DNA of 64,000 bases from Campylobacter concisus. GTDB lineage: Bacteria > Campylobacterota > Campylobacteria > Campylobacterales > Campylobacteraceae. Under the pieces are notes generated by a model. That model saw only the letters and a list, made by a program, of their open reading frames with translations. It did not search any database and was not told the origin of the DNA. Position numbers and translations under genes: made by a program. Below, one piece after another: positions 35,317-43,727 of the stretch (within the stretch, counting starts at the first letter, position 1; every line of letters starts with the position of its first letter). The stretch covers positions 1,240,001 to 1,304,000 of the forward strand of contig NZ_CP060707.1 of NCBI RefSeq assembly GCF_003048675.2, in the 5' to 3' direction.

Positions 35317-35562
35317 ATGATTGAAACAAGTGATATATTTAATTTGCTTCACAATGCAGTTGAGGCAAAAAATATCGGTAAGAAAATTTCACAAGCAAAA
35401 ATGGCAGAGGATCTTGGCGTGCCTATGAGGACATATCAGGACTGGAGGCTTGGTAACTCAAAGCCACAAGCTGCTGCTGCTGTTTGCAAACTGCTATGTG
35501 AGCTTGATGACGATGAAATATTATTTGTTGTCAATAAGATGAGAAAATTGCTAGGAAAATAG
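35317..35562 (+). CDS. Small Cro/C1-type HTH regulator
   Basis: An 81-residue protein, essentially one DNA-binding domain: GKKISQAKMAEDLGVPMRTYQDWRLGNSKPQAAAAVCKLLCEL is a Cro/C1-like helix-turn-helix (about 22-66) with recognition helix around MRTYQDWRLGN. No ribosome binding site precedes the ATG, and TATAAT at 35305-35310 would put the transcript start on or near the ATG, so the message may be leaderless. The 59-residue gene follows directly. Likely an autoregulated repressor of this two-gene unit; a link to a mobile element or toxin-antitoxin pair is possible but unproven. Confidence 0.7.
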   Translation: MIETSDIFNLLHNAVEAKNIGKKISQAKMAEDLGVPMRTYQDWRLGNSKPQAAAAVCKLLCELDDDEILFVVNKMRKLLGK

Positions 35563-35742
35563 ATGGAAAATTTAACACAAAAAGAGAGAATCGACCTTGA
35601 GAGCGTTTTTGCAGCCATTTGCACTAAAAAAGAGTCAAAAATTTTAGTCACTTATAAGGATATATGCTCGGCTGCGGCTTCAAAATTTCATGTAGTTAAA
35701 AACAAGATCAAAAAAGCAAGAGAAAAAAGAGCCAAAATTTAG
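35563..35742 (+). CDS. 59-residue basic protein of unknown function
   Basis: The ATG directly follows the stop of the HTH gene (TAGATG), so translation is probably coupled. The 59 residues (MENLTQKERIDLESVFAAIC...KNKIKKAREKRAKI) start acidic, pass through a predicted helical middle with two Cys, and end strongly basic, as in small nucleic-acid-binding proteins. I do not recognise a family. Its length makes it easy to miss in automatic annotation. Confidence 0.55.
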   Translation: MENLTQKERIDLESVFAAICTKKESKILVTYKDICSAAASKFHVVKNKIKKAREKRAKI

Positions 35743-35765
35743 TATTTTTGGCTTTAAATTTAAGC

Positions 35766-35804
35766 GTTTTGATAAGGGCTATAAATTTAGGCTTTTATCA
35801 AAAC
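35766..35804 (+). terminator. Long-loop hairpin after the 59-residue gene
   Basis: GTTTTGATAA (35766-35775) and TTATCAAAAC (35795-35804) are perfect 10 bp arms with a 19-base AT-rich loop, 23 bases past the stop. The long loop and AT stem make it a modest terminator candidate. Confidence 0.45.
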
Positions 35805-35851
35805 AAATTTCATCCTACCTATTTATATAGGGTTTTGCTCCACTTATCTTA

Positions 35852-36007
35852 ATGAGCATCTATCTTGGCTACCAAATGGTGGCTCCAATAGCTAACCCTA
35901 AATTCTTCAAATTTAATGTCACCATTCTATTTTATCCGCTTCTTTATTGCGTATTCTTTTTACATTTCTTATCTATAAACTTGGAGAGTTTTTCGCAAGG
36001 TCAATGA
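35852..36007 (+). other. 51-codon hydrophobic frame crossing a recombination junction
   Basis: ATG 35852 opens MSIYLGYQMVAPIANPKFF... with a strongly hydrophobic segment (VTILFYPLLYCVFFLHFL). Its last eight codons are read out of frame from DNA belonging to the pepD fragment. It looks like a truncated membrane-protein gene whose 3' end was replaced, but no ribosome site is present and no family is recognised. It may be non-coding. Confidence 0.3.
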
Positions 36008-36357
36008 GTAAAGACGGGCTAAATAGAATGGAATTTGAAATTTCAGAGCTTGCAAAAGCGATTGGCTTTAACGTCATTTCAAAAGATAGAAACCCAGCTT
36101 GGAAACCTATAAATGATAAATTTGCAAACGATATCTTAGAAGAGCTTAAAATTTATAAGCCAAATGCAAGGATAACAGCTGTGCATGCAGGTCTTGAGTG
36201 TGGAGTGCTTTTGGAGAAAAAAGCAGGTCTTAGTGCATGTTCAATAGGACCAAATATCTACTCACCTCACTCTACAAGAGAGCACTGCGAAGTAGCTTCT
36301 GCGCTTTTTATCGAAAAAGTCGTTCGCGGTATCGTTAAAAAATATAACTCTTAAAAA
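35985..36357 (+). pseudogene. Transplanted 3' fragment of pepD
   Basis: From GAGTTTTTCGCAAGGTCAATGAG onward the DNA matches the last 125 codons or so of the intact pepD at 15582-16871 and ends at the same stop. I count about 20 base differences over roughly 360 coding bases (about 94% identity), of which only a few change residues (Val-Ile twice, Ser-Asn). The fragment keeps the HAGLECG motif but lacks the catalytic domain and a start signal, so it cannot make an active peptidase. Downstream the copied terminator palindrome is also present. Confidence 0.88.
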
Positions 36358-36360
36358 AAC

Positions 36361-36390
36361 AAAATTTGCTAGAAATTTCTAGCAAATTTT
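36361..36390. terminator. Second copy of the pepD palindromic terminator
   Basis: The 30-base perfect palindrome (AAAATTTGCTAGAAA plus its reverse complement) is identical to that at 15546-15575. It travelled with the pepD fragment and now separates it from pyrC on the opposite strand. Confidence 0.8.
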
Positions 36391-36441
36391 ATATTTCAAA
36401 GCATCTAAACAAATTCACCTGTACGCACGAGCAAATTTATA

Positions 36442-37719
36442 TTATTTTCCAAACTCATAAACGATCTTGCCACTTTTTATAGTAGTAGTCGCTGCGCCTT
36501 TTAGCTTTTTGCCAAAGAGTGGAGAATTTACCGATTTTGAGCGGTTTATCTTCTCGTCATAAACGTACTCGATCTCAGGGTCTATCACCGCGATATCAGC
36601 TAGCATGCCCTCAGCAAGTCTGCCTTTATCTTTTAAATTTAGCATCTTAGCTGCGTTTGTAGATGTTAGCTCCACCATGCGCTCTAAGCTTATAACGCCC
36701 TCATTTACGAGCTTAAGAGTGAGTGGCACAAGGGTTTGAAGTCCGATGATACCAAATGGCGCCTTGTCAAATTCCACTATCTTTTCGTCCGTGTGGTGTG
36801 GGGCGTGATCGGTGGCGATAACGTCTATAAGGCCGCTTTTTAGCGCCTCTCTTACCGCTTTTACGTCGCTTATCTCACGAAGTGGTGGCGACATTTTGAA
36901 ATTTGTATCGTAGGCATTTTTCAAAATTTCATCGTCGCTAAAGCTAAAGTGGTGAGGTGTGGCCTCGCAAGTGATGTTTATGCCCTCTTTTTTGCCCATT
37001 TCGATGATCTTTAGCGAGTACTCTGAGCTTACGTGAGCGATGTGGATGTGCGCTTTGGTGAGCTTTGCGAGCAGCATATCACGGCTCACTGCGATCTCCT
37101 CTTTCTCTCTTGCCATACCGCGAAGTCCGAGTATGGCTGAGACCTTGCCCTCGTGCATGACGCCCTGCCTGCAAAGCGAGCAGTCCTCTGAGTGGCTTAT
37201 ACAAAAGCTGCCAAACATGCTTGAATACTCAAGTGCCGCTCTCATCACGCTTGAGCTAGTCACTGGTAGGCCATCGTCGCTAAATGCAACTGCTCCAGCT
37301 TCTATAAGATCGCCCATTTCGACGATCTCATTGCCGCCAAGCCCTTTGCTAATGGCTGCGATCGGTAAAAGATCGATCAGCCCGCAGTTTTTGGCCTTTT
37401 CTATCATCGCCCTTGTGATTGAAGCATTGTCGTTTACTGGGTTTGTGTTAGCCATGCAAAGGCAGGTGGTCACTCCTCCAGCTACGGCCGCTTGCGAGCC
37501 TGAGATGATGTCATCTTTATACTCTTGACCAGGATCGCGAAAATGCACGTGCATGTCGATGAGCCCTGGCATGACTAGCTTATTTGTAGCGTCTATGACC
37601 TTATCAGCCTCAAATTTCTCACTTCCGATTTTAGCTATTTTGCCGTTTTCTATTAGGATATTTGCCTTAAATTTCTCGTCGCTATTTACGATAGTGCCGT
37701 TAATTATTGCTATTTTCAT
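36442..37719 (-). CDS. pyrC: Dihydroorotase
   Basis: A 425-residue amidohydrolase closing carbamoyl-aspartate to dihydroorotate in pyrimidine synthesis. Zinc-site motifs include GLIDMHVHFRDPGQEYKDD, the His-containing CEATPHHFSFSD, and VIATDHAPHHTDEK with the catalytic Asp. It is the long class (about 425 residues) found with aspartate carbamoyltransferase in many bacteria. It begins two bases after pyrB, which is consistent with a complex or at least coordinated expression. Confidence 0.95.
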   Translation of the reverse strand: MKIAIINGTIVNSDEKFKANILIENGKIAKIGSEKFEADKVIDATNKLVMPGLIDMHVHFRDPGQEYKDDIISGSQAAVAGGVTTCLCMANTNPVNDNASITRAMIEKAKNCGLIDLLPIAAISKGLGGNEIVEMGDLIEAGAVAFSDDGLPVTSSSVMRAALEYSSMFGSFCISHSEDCSLCRQGVMHEGKVSAILGLRGMAREKEEIAVSRDMLLAKLTKAHIHIAHVSSEYSLKIIEMGKKEGINITCEATPHHFSFSDDEILKNAYDTNFKMSPPLREISDVKAVREALKSGLIDVIATDHAPHHTDEKIVEFDKAPFGIIGLQTLVPLTLKLVNEGVISLERMVELTSTNAAKMLNLKDKGRLAEGMLADIAVIDPEIEYVYDEKINRSKSVNSPLFGKKLKGAATTTIKSGKIVYEFGK

Positions 37720-37721
37720 TG

Positions 37722-38651
37722 TTAGCCCCTATTTTTTGCAAGCGTATTTAGTATCGCCATTCTTATAGCAACGCCGTTTTCAACTTGATTTAGTATGACT
37801 GAGTGTGTGCCATCAGCCACGTCTGAATTTAACTCCACACCCCTATTTATCGGTCCTGGGTGCAGCACGATCGCATCAGGCTTTGCTAGCTTTATCCTAT
37901 TTTTATTTAGTCCAAAAAATTTCGAGTACTCCCTCGAGCTTGGAAATGCCACGTCTGCACCGCCACGCTCTAGCTGGATGCGAAGCATGATGATGACGTC
38001 GCTACCCTCGCAAGCCTCTTCCATATTTTTGCAAATTCTAGACTCAAAGACCTCAGCGTCTTTTGGCATCATCATCCTTGGCGCAAAGAGCTTTAAATTT
38101 ATGCCAAATTTCTTCATCGCCCAGATGTCAGACCTTGCCACGCGGCTTCTAGTGATGTCGCCGATGATCGCCACGTTTAAATTTTTATCCAAAATTTTGC
38201 CGTGCTCTCTTAGTGTGAAAAGATCAAGCAGCGCTTGGCTTGGGTGCTCATTTGTGCCGTCTCCTGCATTTACGACGCTAGCTTCTGTCCTATCAGCTGC
38301 AAATTTCGCCGCTCCAGAGCTTGGGTGACGAAGCACAATGATGTCAGTTCTCATAGCAGCCATGTTATTCATCGTGTCATTTAGGCTCTCGCCCTTTGTC
38401 ACGCTCGAACTTGATGAGCTAAAATTTATCGTATCGGCTCCAAGCCTCTTTGCTGCGATCTCAAAAGAAGTTCTAGTTCTTGTCGAGTTTTCATAAAATG
38501 CGTTGATCGTGGTCTTTCCACGAAGGTAGTCATTTTTTTTCACTTGGCTTAAATTTAGCTCCTTAAACTCTTTCGCTGCCTCTAGAAAATATAAAATTTC
38601 TTCCTTGCTAAGCTCTCTAGTTCCTATCAAATCTTTATGTTTGTAGCCCAT
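37722..38651 (-). CDS. pyrB: Aspartate carbamoyltransferase catalytic subunit
   Basis: A 309-residue enzyme that joins carbamoyl phosphate and aspartate, the first committed pyrimidine step. ATG 38651 is chosen (MGYKHKDLIGT, AAAGGG upstream) over an earlier in-frame codon inside the Sel1 gene. The carbamoyl phosphate motif FYENSTRTRTSFE and the HPSQALLDLFTLREH aspartate-binding motif are intact, with LHPGPINRGVEL near the C-terminus. No regulatory pyrI gene is adjacent. Confidence 0.97.
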   Translation of the reverse strand: MGYKHKDLIGTRELSKEEILYFLEAAKEFKELNLSQVKKNDYLRGKTTINAFYENSTRTRTSFEIAAKRLGADTINFSSSSSSVTKGESLNDTMNNMAAMRTDIIVLRHPSSGAAKFAADRTEASVVNAGDGTNEHPSQALLDLFTLREHGKILDKNLNVAIIGDITRSRVARSDIWAMKKFGINLKLFAPRMMMPKDAEVFESRICKNMEEACEGSDVIIMLRIQLERGGADVAFPSSREYSKFFGLNKNRIKLAKPDAIVLHPGPINRGVELNSDVADGTHSVILNQVENGVAIRMAILNTLAKNRG

Positions 38652-38668
38652 TTTAAGCCCTTTTTGAT

Positions 38669-39079
38669 CTATTTTGTTACAAAGTCGCAAGCTGGTTTGT
38701 AGCCATTGTCGCAAGCTTTTTTAAACAAAGCTTTTGCCTTCTCTTCGCTTTTTGCTTCATTATCATCTTTATCTTTTATAAGTCCATAAGCTGTCATTTC
38801 GCCTAGTTTTTCGCAGGCCATGCCCTCACTTTCGTCACACATTTTTGTAAAAATTTTCTCAGCCTGAGCTCTATCTTTTGCCACGCCATCGCCGTTAAAT
38901 AGCATGATCGCATTCATCGTGCAAGCTTTTTTCTCGCCCTCACCGCAAGCTTTGTTAAACGCAAGATAGGCCTCGTTAAAATTTTTCTTCGCATAAAGCT
39001 CATTTGCCTTGTCTAAATTTTCATTTGCCATTGCATTTAACGCAAAAAGTGCCGCTGCAAAAACTAAAATTTTCTTCAT
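38669..39079 (-). CDS. Exported Sel1-repeat protein
   Basis: A 136-residue protein with a signal peptide (MKKILVFAAALFALNAMA) and three Sel1-like repeats with paired Cys (NKACGEGEKKACTMNAIMLFNGDGV; KMCDESEGMACEKLGEMTAYG; KKACDNGYKPACDFV). It is a shorter, separately placed relative of the cluster at 1.0-3.3 kb. It lies between the 75-residue protein gene and pyrB with a 17-base gap to the pyrB start; AAGGAGAAAAT precedes its ATG. Periplasmic scaffold role is inference. Confidence 0.8.
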   Translation of the reverse strand: MKKILVFAAALFALNAMANENLDKANELYAKKNFNEAYLAFNKACGEGEKKACTMNAIMLFNGDGVAKDRAQAEKIFTKMCDESEGMACEKLGEMTAYGLIKDKDDNEAKSEEKAKALFKKACDNGYKPACDFVTK

Positions 39080-39088
39080 ATTTTCTCC

Positions 39089-39316
39089 TTATTTAAATAA
39101 CTTTGGATGGTGTTTTTTCATATATTCAACTATCTCTATGACCTCGTCGCTACCGCTAGCGTCAGAGTTTTCTAACGCATCGTCGATGCACTCGACATAG
39201 AGATTTGCCGCCTCTTCAAGCTTATCTTTTTTCACGCCAGCATAGTAAAACATCGCCTCAAGCACCATGCTAAGCTCGTAGCTAAGCTCCTCTACGCTTA
39301 CCTCTTCTTCTTTCAT
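39089..39316 (-). CDS. 75-residue acidic protein of unknown function
   Basis: A small soluble, acidic, helix-rich protein (MKEEEVSVEELSYELSMVLEAMFYYAGVKKDKLEEAANLYVECI...MKKHHPKLFK). The ATG overlaps the stop of the DHH phosphoesterase gene by four bases, so it is co-translated with it, and a functional pairing is conceivable. I do not recognise the family. Confidence 0.65.
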   Translation of the reverse strand: MKEEEVSVEELSYELSMVLEAMFYYAGVKKDKLEEAANLYVECIDDALENSDASGSDEVIEIVEYMKKHHPKLFK

Positions 39317-40338
39317 ATCTCCTCCTGTGTTTTTTTAGTTATCAGATCAACTATCTGTGCCTTGATAGGCTCATAGCTAAAGCCATCTTTGAAATTTGCA
39401 AACAAGCCACCGCTAGCGTTCACGTGTCCGCCGCCACCAACTAGGTGTTTTGCCATGGCGCTAACGTCAAGCTTGCCATTTGCGCGAAAGCTTAGCGTTT
39501 TTTTATTTGTCACGTCGATAAAGAAGTCAAATTCAGGATTTGCCACTAAAAAGTCGTTGCCGATAACCGAAACGTTGCCGACATTGTAGGTTAAAATTCC
39601 TTTATGATCTTTATAGCTTATGCTAAATTTCTCTTTATTTTCACTAAGTTTTTTGACGACGTAGTTTGAGATCAGGTTGCTTAGCGTATCGTCCTTGTCC
39701 TCTTTGAAAAATGACTTTTTAATGGCATGCACCTGCATGTCAAGGCCGATATAGTCGTTTTTCTCGTTAAAAAATTTGCTAGCTTCTTTTAAGATGTGAT
39801 CCATGTAAAGGTTGTTTTCAGCTTCAAACATCACCTTATTTATCTCTTTAGCGTTTGCCACAAGCCCCAAGCAGACCTTGCCCATCTCGAAATTTTTATC
39901 ATCTTTTAGCCAGATATCCACTGCATTTACGACATCACTAAAAATTTCAAGCTCTTTGTTTTTGCCAAAAATACCCGCAAAAAAGTCATAAGTGATCTTT
40001 GTAGCACACCTTGAACTATCCAAAAAGTACCACGAGTAAGCGCTCGCGCACTCAACACCACTTTGGTGATGATCTAGCAAAAATAGCTTTATATTTTTAC
40101 CCTCTATCATCTCCTCAAAGCTCTCACACTGAGCTAGGCTTAAATTTAGATCGGTGATTAAGATGACGTTTTTACTATCATTTGAGGCATCTATCTCATC
40201 TAAAATTTGAGCAAATTTATCATCTATCTCTCTGCCGTAGTTTGAGTTTAGAAATTTCACATCTTTGAAGTAAAAATTTGTTATGTATTGTGCGCCGTAT
40301 CCGTCAAGATCGGTGTGTGAGAGGTGATAAATTTTCAT
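39313..40338 (-). CDS. DHH-family phosphoesterase
   Basis: A 341-residue metal-dependent phosphodiesterase. N-terminal SHTDLDGYGAQY (7-18), ITDLNLS and LLDHHQSG (about 91-98) are the DHH metal motifs, and the C-terminal DHHA1 segment reads HLVGGGGHVNASGGLFANF, with the GGGH substrate loop. Family members cleave short RNA oligonucleotides (NrnA), pAp or cyclic-di-AMP products; the arrangement here fits an NrnA/NrnB-like oligoribonuclease, but the exact substrate cannot be told. It lies nine bases after flhA in the same direction. Confidence 0.85.
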   Translation of the reverse strand: MKIYHLSHTDLDGYGAQYITNFYFKDVKFLNSNYGREIDDKFAQILDEIDASNDSKNVILITDLNLSLAQCESFEEMIEGKNIKLFLLDHHQSGVECASAYSWYFLDSSRCATKITYDFFAGIFGKNKELEIFSDVVNAVDIWLKDDKNFEMGKVCLGLVANAKEINKVMFEAENNLYMDHILKEASKFFNEKNDYIGLDMQVHAIKKSFFKEDKDDTLSNLISNYVVKKLSENKEKFSISYKDHKGILTYNVGNVSVIGNDFLVANPEFDFFIDVTNKKTLSFRANGKLDVSAMAKHLVGGGGHVNASGGLFANFKDGFSYEPIKAQIVDLITKKTQEEI

Positions 40339-40347
40339 CGTTTTCCT

Positions 40348-42543
40348 TTATAAATTTTCTATTTCTATGACGCCAACCGTTTCAAATGGCGTATTTGCCG
40401 AGATCTCAGCAAAGCTTAGTACTACTATGTCGATGGCAAAATTTGCGCAGATATTTGCTATAAATTTGCGAAGGCTTGGCTCCACGCAAAGCACCATTTC
40501 TCCGTGTTGGCTCATCGGTCGTTTCTCTTTTTCACGCCTAAGTGCTTGCACGATCGATGATGTCTGAGCTACGTTTATCATCAGATGATAGGCTCCGTCT
40601 TTATACTGCACCGCATCCATGAGCTTTTGCTGTGCGGCGGTGTCTAGGATATAAAAATTTAGCTGGCCCTTTTCATCTACATAAAGCGAGGTGATGACAC
40701 GTGAAAGTGCTGCACGCACGTGCTCGATGATCATGTCTAAATTTTTGCTAACCTCGGCGATATCGCTGATGGCTTCAAGTATGCTAAGTAGGTCTTTGAT
40801 CGGGATATTGTCTTTAAGCAGCGTTTTTAAGACCTTTTGGATCAAATTTATAGGTGCGATCCTTAGCGTATCCTCGACCACGACTGGGTAGTCGATCTTT
40901 AGTTTGTCTAGTAAATTTTGCGTCTCTTGGCGAGTTAGAAGCTCGGCTGCGTTTTGCTTGATAAGCTCGCTCATGTGCGTTGAGATGACGCTTGCAGGAT
41001 CAACTATCGTGTAGCCGCTAAGTATGGCGTCCTCTTTGACACTAGCATCGATCCAAAGAGCGTCCAGCCCAAAAGCTGGCTCTTTAGTAGGAATTCCCTC
41101 GATATCTTCGCTCACTAGTCCACTATCCATCGCTAGAAATTTATCCGCATAAATTTCGCCCTGACCGATCACGATGCCCTTTAACTTAAAGCGGTACTCG
41201 TTTGGTGGTAGTTGAAGGTTGTCGCGTATCCTTATCTTTGGCATCAAAAAGCCAAGGCTTGAAGCGATATTTCGCCTCATAGCGCGAATTCTCTCGATTA
41301 GATCCACATCAGCTAGCTTTAGTAGGCCATATCCTAGATCAAGCTCTAAAATTTCAAGCTTTAAGATGTCATTTATCTTTGTCTCTTCTTCTCTTGCGAT
41401 CTCTTCGTCGCTCTTCTTTGGTGCCTTAGCAGCCCCACCACTCGCAGCTGCTGCTCCTGCCCCACTTGGCGTAGCGGCTCCAGCCTTTTTAGAAGCCGTT
41501 TTCTCTTTTGGCGCAAGGTTTAAATTTAGCCCGCCATCTTTTGTCTGCTTGATGATGTAGCCAAGCCCCAAAAATAGCAGCGCGATAAAGCCAAGAGATA
41601 GGGTTGGAAGTCCTGGGACAAGAGCAAACATAAATAGTATGAAGCCCACTATCAGCAAGGTTTTATAATCGCCTAATAGCTGATTTAGCGTGCCCTCTGC
41701 AAAGTCCTCGTCGTCTTTGCTAGCTCTTGTGATGATGATAGCAGTCGCTGTTGAAGTGATAAGTCCTGGGATCTGGCTAACTAGGCCATCGCCGATAGTT
41801 AGGATCGTGTAATACTGAGCAGATGTCGCCATATCAAGGCCGTGCTGAAACGAGCCGATAGCAAAGCCGCCGATGATGTTAATTATAGTGATGATGATGC
41901 CAGCGACGGCGTCACCTTTTATAAATTTAGACGAACCATCCATCGCGCCATAAAAATTTGCCTCGCCGATGATGGCTTGACGTCTTTCGCGCGCCGTTTT
42001 TTCGTCTATTAGACCTGCATTTAGGTCCGCATCTATCGCCATTTGCTTACCAGGCATCGCATCAAGTGTAAAACGAGCTTGCACCTCACTAACGCGGGTT
42101 GAGCCCTTTGTTACGACCATAAAATTTATGAGTACTAAGATACAAAAGACGATGGTGCCGATGACGAAGTTGCCGCCAACGACGAAATTTCCAAAGCTTG
42201 AGATGATCTCACTGACCGCTTCTGGGCCGTTGTGACCCTCACTTAAGATCATACGTGTGGTTGCGATGTTTAGCGAAAGACGAAAAAGCGTGATGATGAG
42301 AATGAGTGTTGGAAACGTGCTAAGATCAGTCGGCTTTGGTACGTAAATAGATATCAAAATAATAAGCACTGAAATCGAGATCGAAAGTGCTAAGAAAAAG
42401 TCAAGCACCGCACTTGGAAGCGGCACGATGATGATAGCAAGGATGGCAACGATGATGCCAACGATGCTAAGACTTTTAAATTTGACAATCGGCGCAAGAA
42501 ACGGTGCGACAAGAGTCAAGATATTATTTTTTTGCTTTGCCAA
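40348..42543 (-). CDS. flhA: Flagellar export apparatus protein FlhA
   Basis: A 731-residue core component of the flagellar type III export gate. Eight N-terminal membrane spans (about 15-330) enclose the conserved FHIPEP-type region (MPGKQMAIDADLNAGLIDEKTARERR and VAGIIITIINIIGGFAIG); a flexible Ala/Gly/Lys linker near 345-375 leads to the cytoplasmic ring domain that docks chaperone-substrate complexes. In Campylobacter FlhA is also needed for RpoN-dependent flagellar gene expression. It follows the Rrf2 gene by two bases. Confidence 0.97.
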   Translation of the reverse strand: MAKQKNNILTLVAPFLAPIVKFKSLSIVGIIVAILAIIIVPLPSAVLDFFLALSISISVLIILISIYVPKPTDLSTFPTLILIITLFRLSLNIATTRMILSEGHNGPEAVSEIISSFGNFVVGGNFVIGTIVFCILVLINFMVVTKGSTRVSEVQARFTLDAMPGKQMAIDADLNAGLIDEKTARERRQAIIGEANFYGAMDGSSKFIKGDAVAGIIITIINIIGGFAIGSFQHGLDMATSAQYYTILTIGDGLVSQIPGLITSTATAIIITRASKDDEDFAEGTLNQLLGDYKTLLIVGFILFMFALVPGLPTLSLGFIALLFLGLGYIIKQTKDGGLNLNLAPKEKTASKKAGAATPSGAGAAAASGGAAKAPKKSDEEIAREEETKINDILKLEILELDLGYGLLKLADVDLIERIRAMRRNIASSLGFLMPKIRIRDNLQLPPNEYRFKLKGIVIGQGEIYADKFLAMDSGLVSEDIEGIPTKEPAFGLDALWIDASVKEDAILSGYTIVDPASVISTHMSELIKQNAAELLTRQETQNLLDKLKIDYPVVVEDTLRIAPINLIQKVLKTLLKDNIPIKDLLSILEAISDIAEVSKNLDMIIEHVRAALSRVITSLYVDEKGQLNFYILDTAAQQKLMDAVQYKDGAYHLMINVAQTSSIVQALRREKEKRPMSQHGEMVLCVEPSLRKFIANICANFAIDIVVLSFAEISANTPFETVGVIEIENL

Positions 42544-42545
42544 CT

Positions 42546-42950
42546 TTACTTCTTAACGATGTCACTTAGTTTTATCGCGTCAAGCATCTCGTCGATCTTG
42601 CCTTGAAGGCCGCTAAACATCGACCAAATTTGACAGCTTGAGGCTTTGTTTGACGGGCAGCCAAGTGCTGAAGATGAGCACTCAAAGACGCTTAGTTCGC
42701 GCTTTTCGGCGCATTCGATTATCTTTTTTATACTTAGATTTTCAGGTTCGCCGTTTAGTGCAAAACCGCCATTTGCTCCTTTAAATGACTTCAAAACTCC
42801 ATCTTTTGCTAAATTTTGTAAAATTTTTGCCAGAAAACTTTTTGAAATTTTAAGCTCATTTGAGATCGTATCAACATCGACTGGCGATGATTTTTGAGAT
42901 ATTAAAATAAGCGAAAGTAGAGCGTATTCGCTTGCCTTTGTAAAAAGCAT
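42546..42950 (-). CDS. Rrf2-family transcriptional regulator
   Basis: A 134-residue regulator with the Rrf2 winged helix (SEYALLSLILISQK, ISNELKISKSFLAKILQNLAKDGVLKSFKGANGGFAL). Three cysteines near the C-terminus (FECSSSALGCPSNKASSCQIW) match the iron-sulfur-cluster ligands of IscR/NsrR-type members, so it may sense oxidative or nitrosative stress. It precedes flhA and is divergent from rpsO, as in C. jejuni (Cj0883c from memory). Confidence 0.88.
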   Translation of the reverse strand: MLFTKASEYALLSLILISQKSSPVDVDTISNELKISKSFLAKILQNLAKDGVLKSFKGANGGFALNGEPENLSIKKIIECAEKRELSVFECSSSALGCPSNKASSCQIWSMFSGLQGKIDEMLDAIKLSDIVKK

Positions 42951-43056
42951 TTATCTTCCTTAACTCTTTAAATAGCCCTAATTCTATTAAATTTTTACTG
43001 CATTTTTCATTAATTTTTAAAAAGCGTAATTTTATCTAACTTTATGTTTTAAATGC

Positions 43057-43091
43057 TATAATCGCTCTTCCAAAATTCACCAATCAGGAGG
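43057..43091 (+). promoter_or_regulatory. rpsO promoter and ribosome binding site
   Basis: TATAAT at 43057-43062 with TGC just ahead (extended -10) and AGGAGG at 43086-43091, six bases from the rpsO ATG. Confidence 0.75.
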
Positions 43092-43096
43092 TCATC

Positions 43097-43369
43097 ATGG
43101 CTTTGGATTCGGCTAAAAAAGCTCAAATAGTTGCGAAATTCGCTAGAAAAGAGGGAGATACAGGCTCTCCAGAAGTTCAAATAGCTCTTTTAACAGCTAG
43201 AATAACTGAACTTACAGAACACCTTAAAATTTTCAAAAAAGACTTTTCGTCACGTTTAGGTCTTTTGAAACTAGTTGGTCAAAGAAAAAGACTTTTAAAG
43301 TATCTTAAAAACAAAGACTACGCTACATATTCAAAACTAATCTCTGAGCTTGGCTTAAGAGATAAATAA
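43097..43369 (+). CDS. rpsO: Ribosomal protein S15
   Basis: A 90-residue small-subunit protein with the expected four-helix sequence ([68 protein letters not shown]). It binds the central domain of 16S rRNA early in assembly. Single-gene unit with a strong promoter and a classic terminator. Confidence 0.99.
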   Translation: MALDSAKKAQIVAKFARKEGDTGSPEVQIALLTARITELTEHLKIFKKDFSSRLGLLKLVGQRKRLLKYLKNKDYATYSKLISELGLRDK

Positions 43370-43375
43370 TCCCAC

Positions 43376-43398
43376 GGAGAGCGACCTGCTCTCCTTTT
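43376..43398 (+). terminator. rpsO terminator
   Basis: GGAGAGC (43376-43382) and GCTCTCC (43388-43394) form a perfect 7 bp stem with a 5-base loop, followed by TTTT. Confidence 0.9.
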
Positions 43399-43727
43399 AA
43401 ATTTCACTTTTACTTTCAAAATTTCTCTTTATTTTTATAGTTGAAACAGCTTGTCTCAAACTAAATTTAAATTTAATTTTTTATCTTTCAGCTTCTGTGT
43501 CAAATTTACACAATTTATTTCTTATTTGATAAATTTTAGAAATTCCTGCAAATTTAGCATATTTTTTAAATTACTATATATTCGGCTTTTTAATTTTTAT
43601 ATAAAATATAACTTAAAATTAAAATTTATTTTTTAAATAAAGAATTTTTCATAAAAGATTAAGTTTCGCACTAGTAATATTACTCAAAATAAATATGCAG
43701 AAAATGCATAATTAGAAGGAGAAAGTG
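43399..43727. promoter_or_regulatory. AT-rich fdh leader with two inverted repeats
   Basis: About 330 bases without a gene. Near its end are a perfect palindrome AGTAATATTACT (43673-43684) and an inverted repeat TATGCA-GAAAA-TGCATA (43694-43710), followed by AAGGAGA at 43716-43722. They look like regulator sites for the formate dehydrogenase gene. They match neither the FNR nor the NssR consensus. No clear -10/-35 pair was seen. Confidence 0.5.

Noticed and set aside
35317..36390. Prophage remnant
   Set aside because: Apart from a small HTH protein there are no integrase, structural or lysis genes and no attachment repeats.
37040..38328. Long open frames antisense to pyrC and pyrB
   Set aside because: They follow the codon structure of the well-conserved sense genes and have no start signals or recognisable domains.
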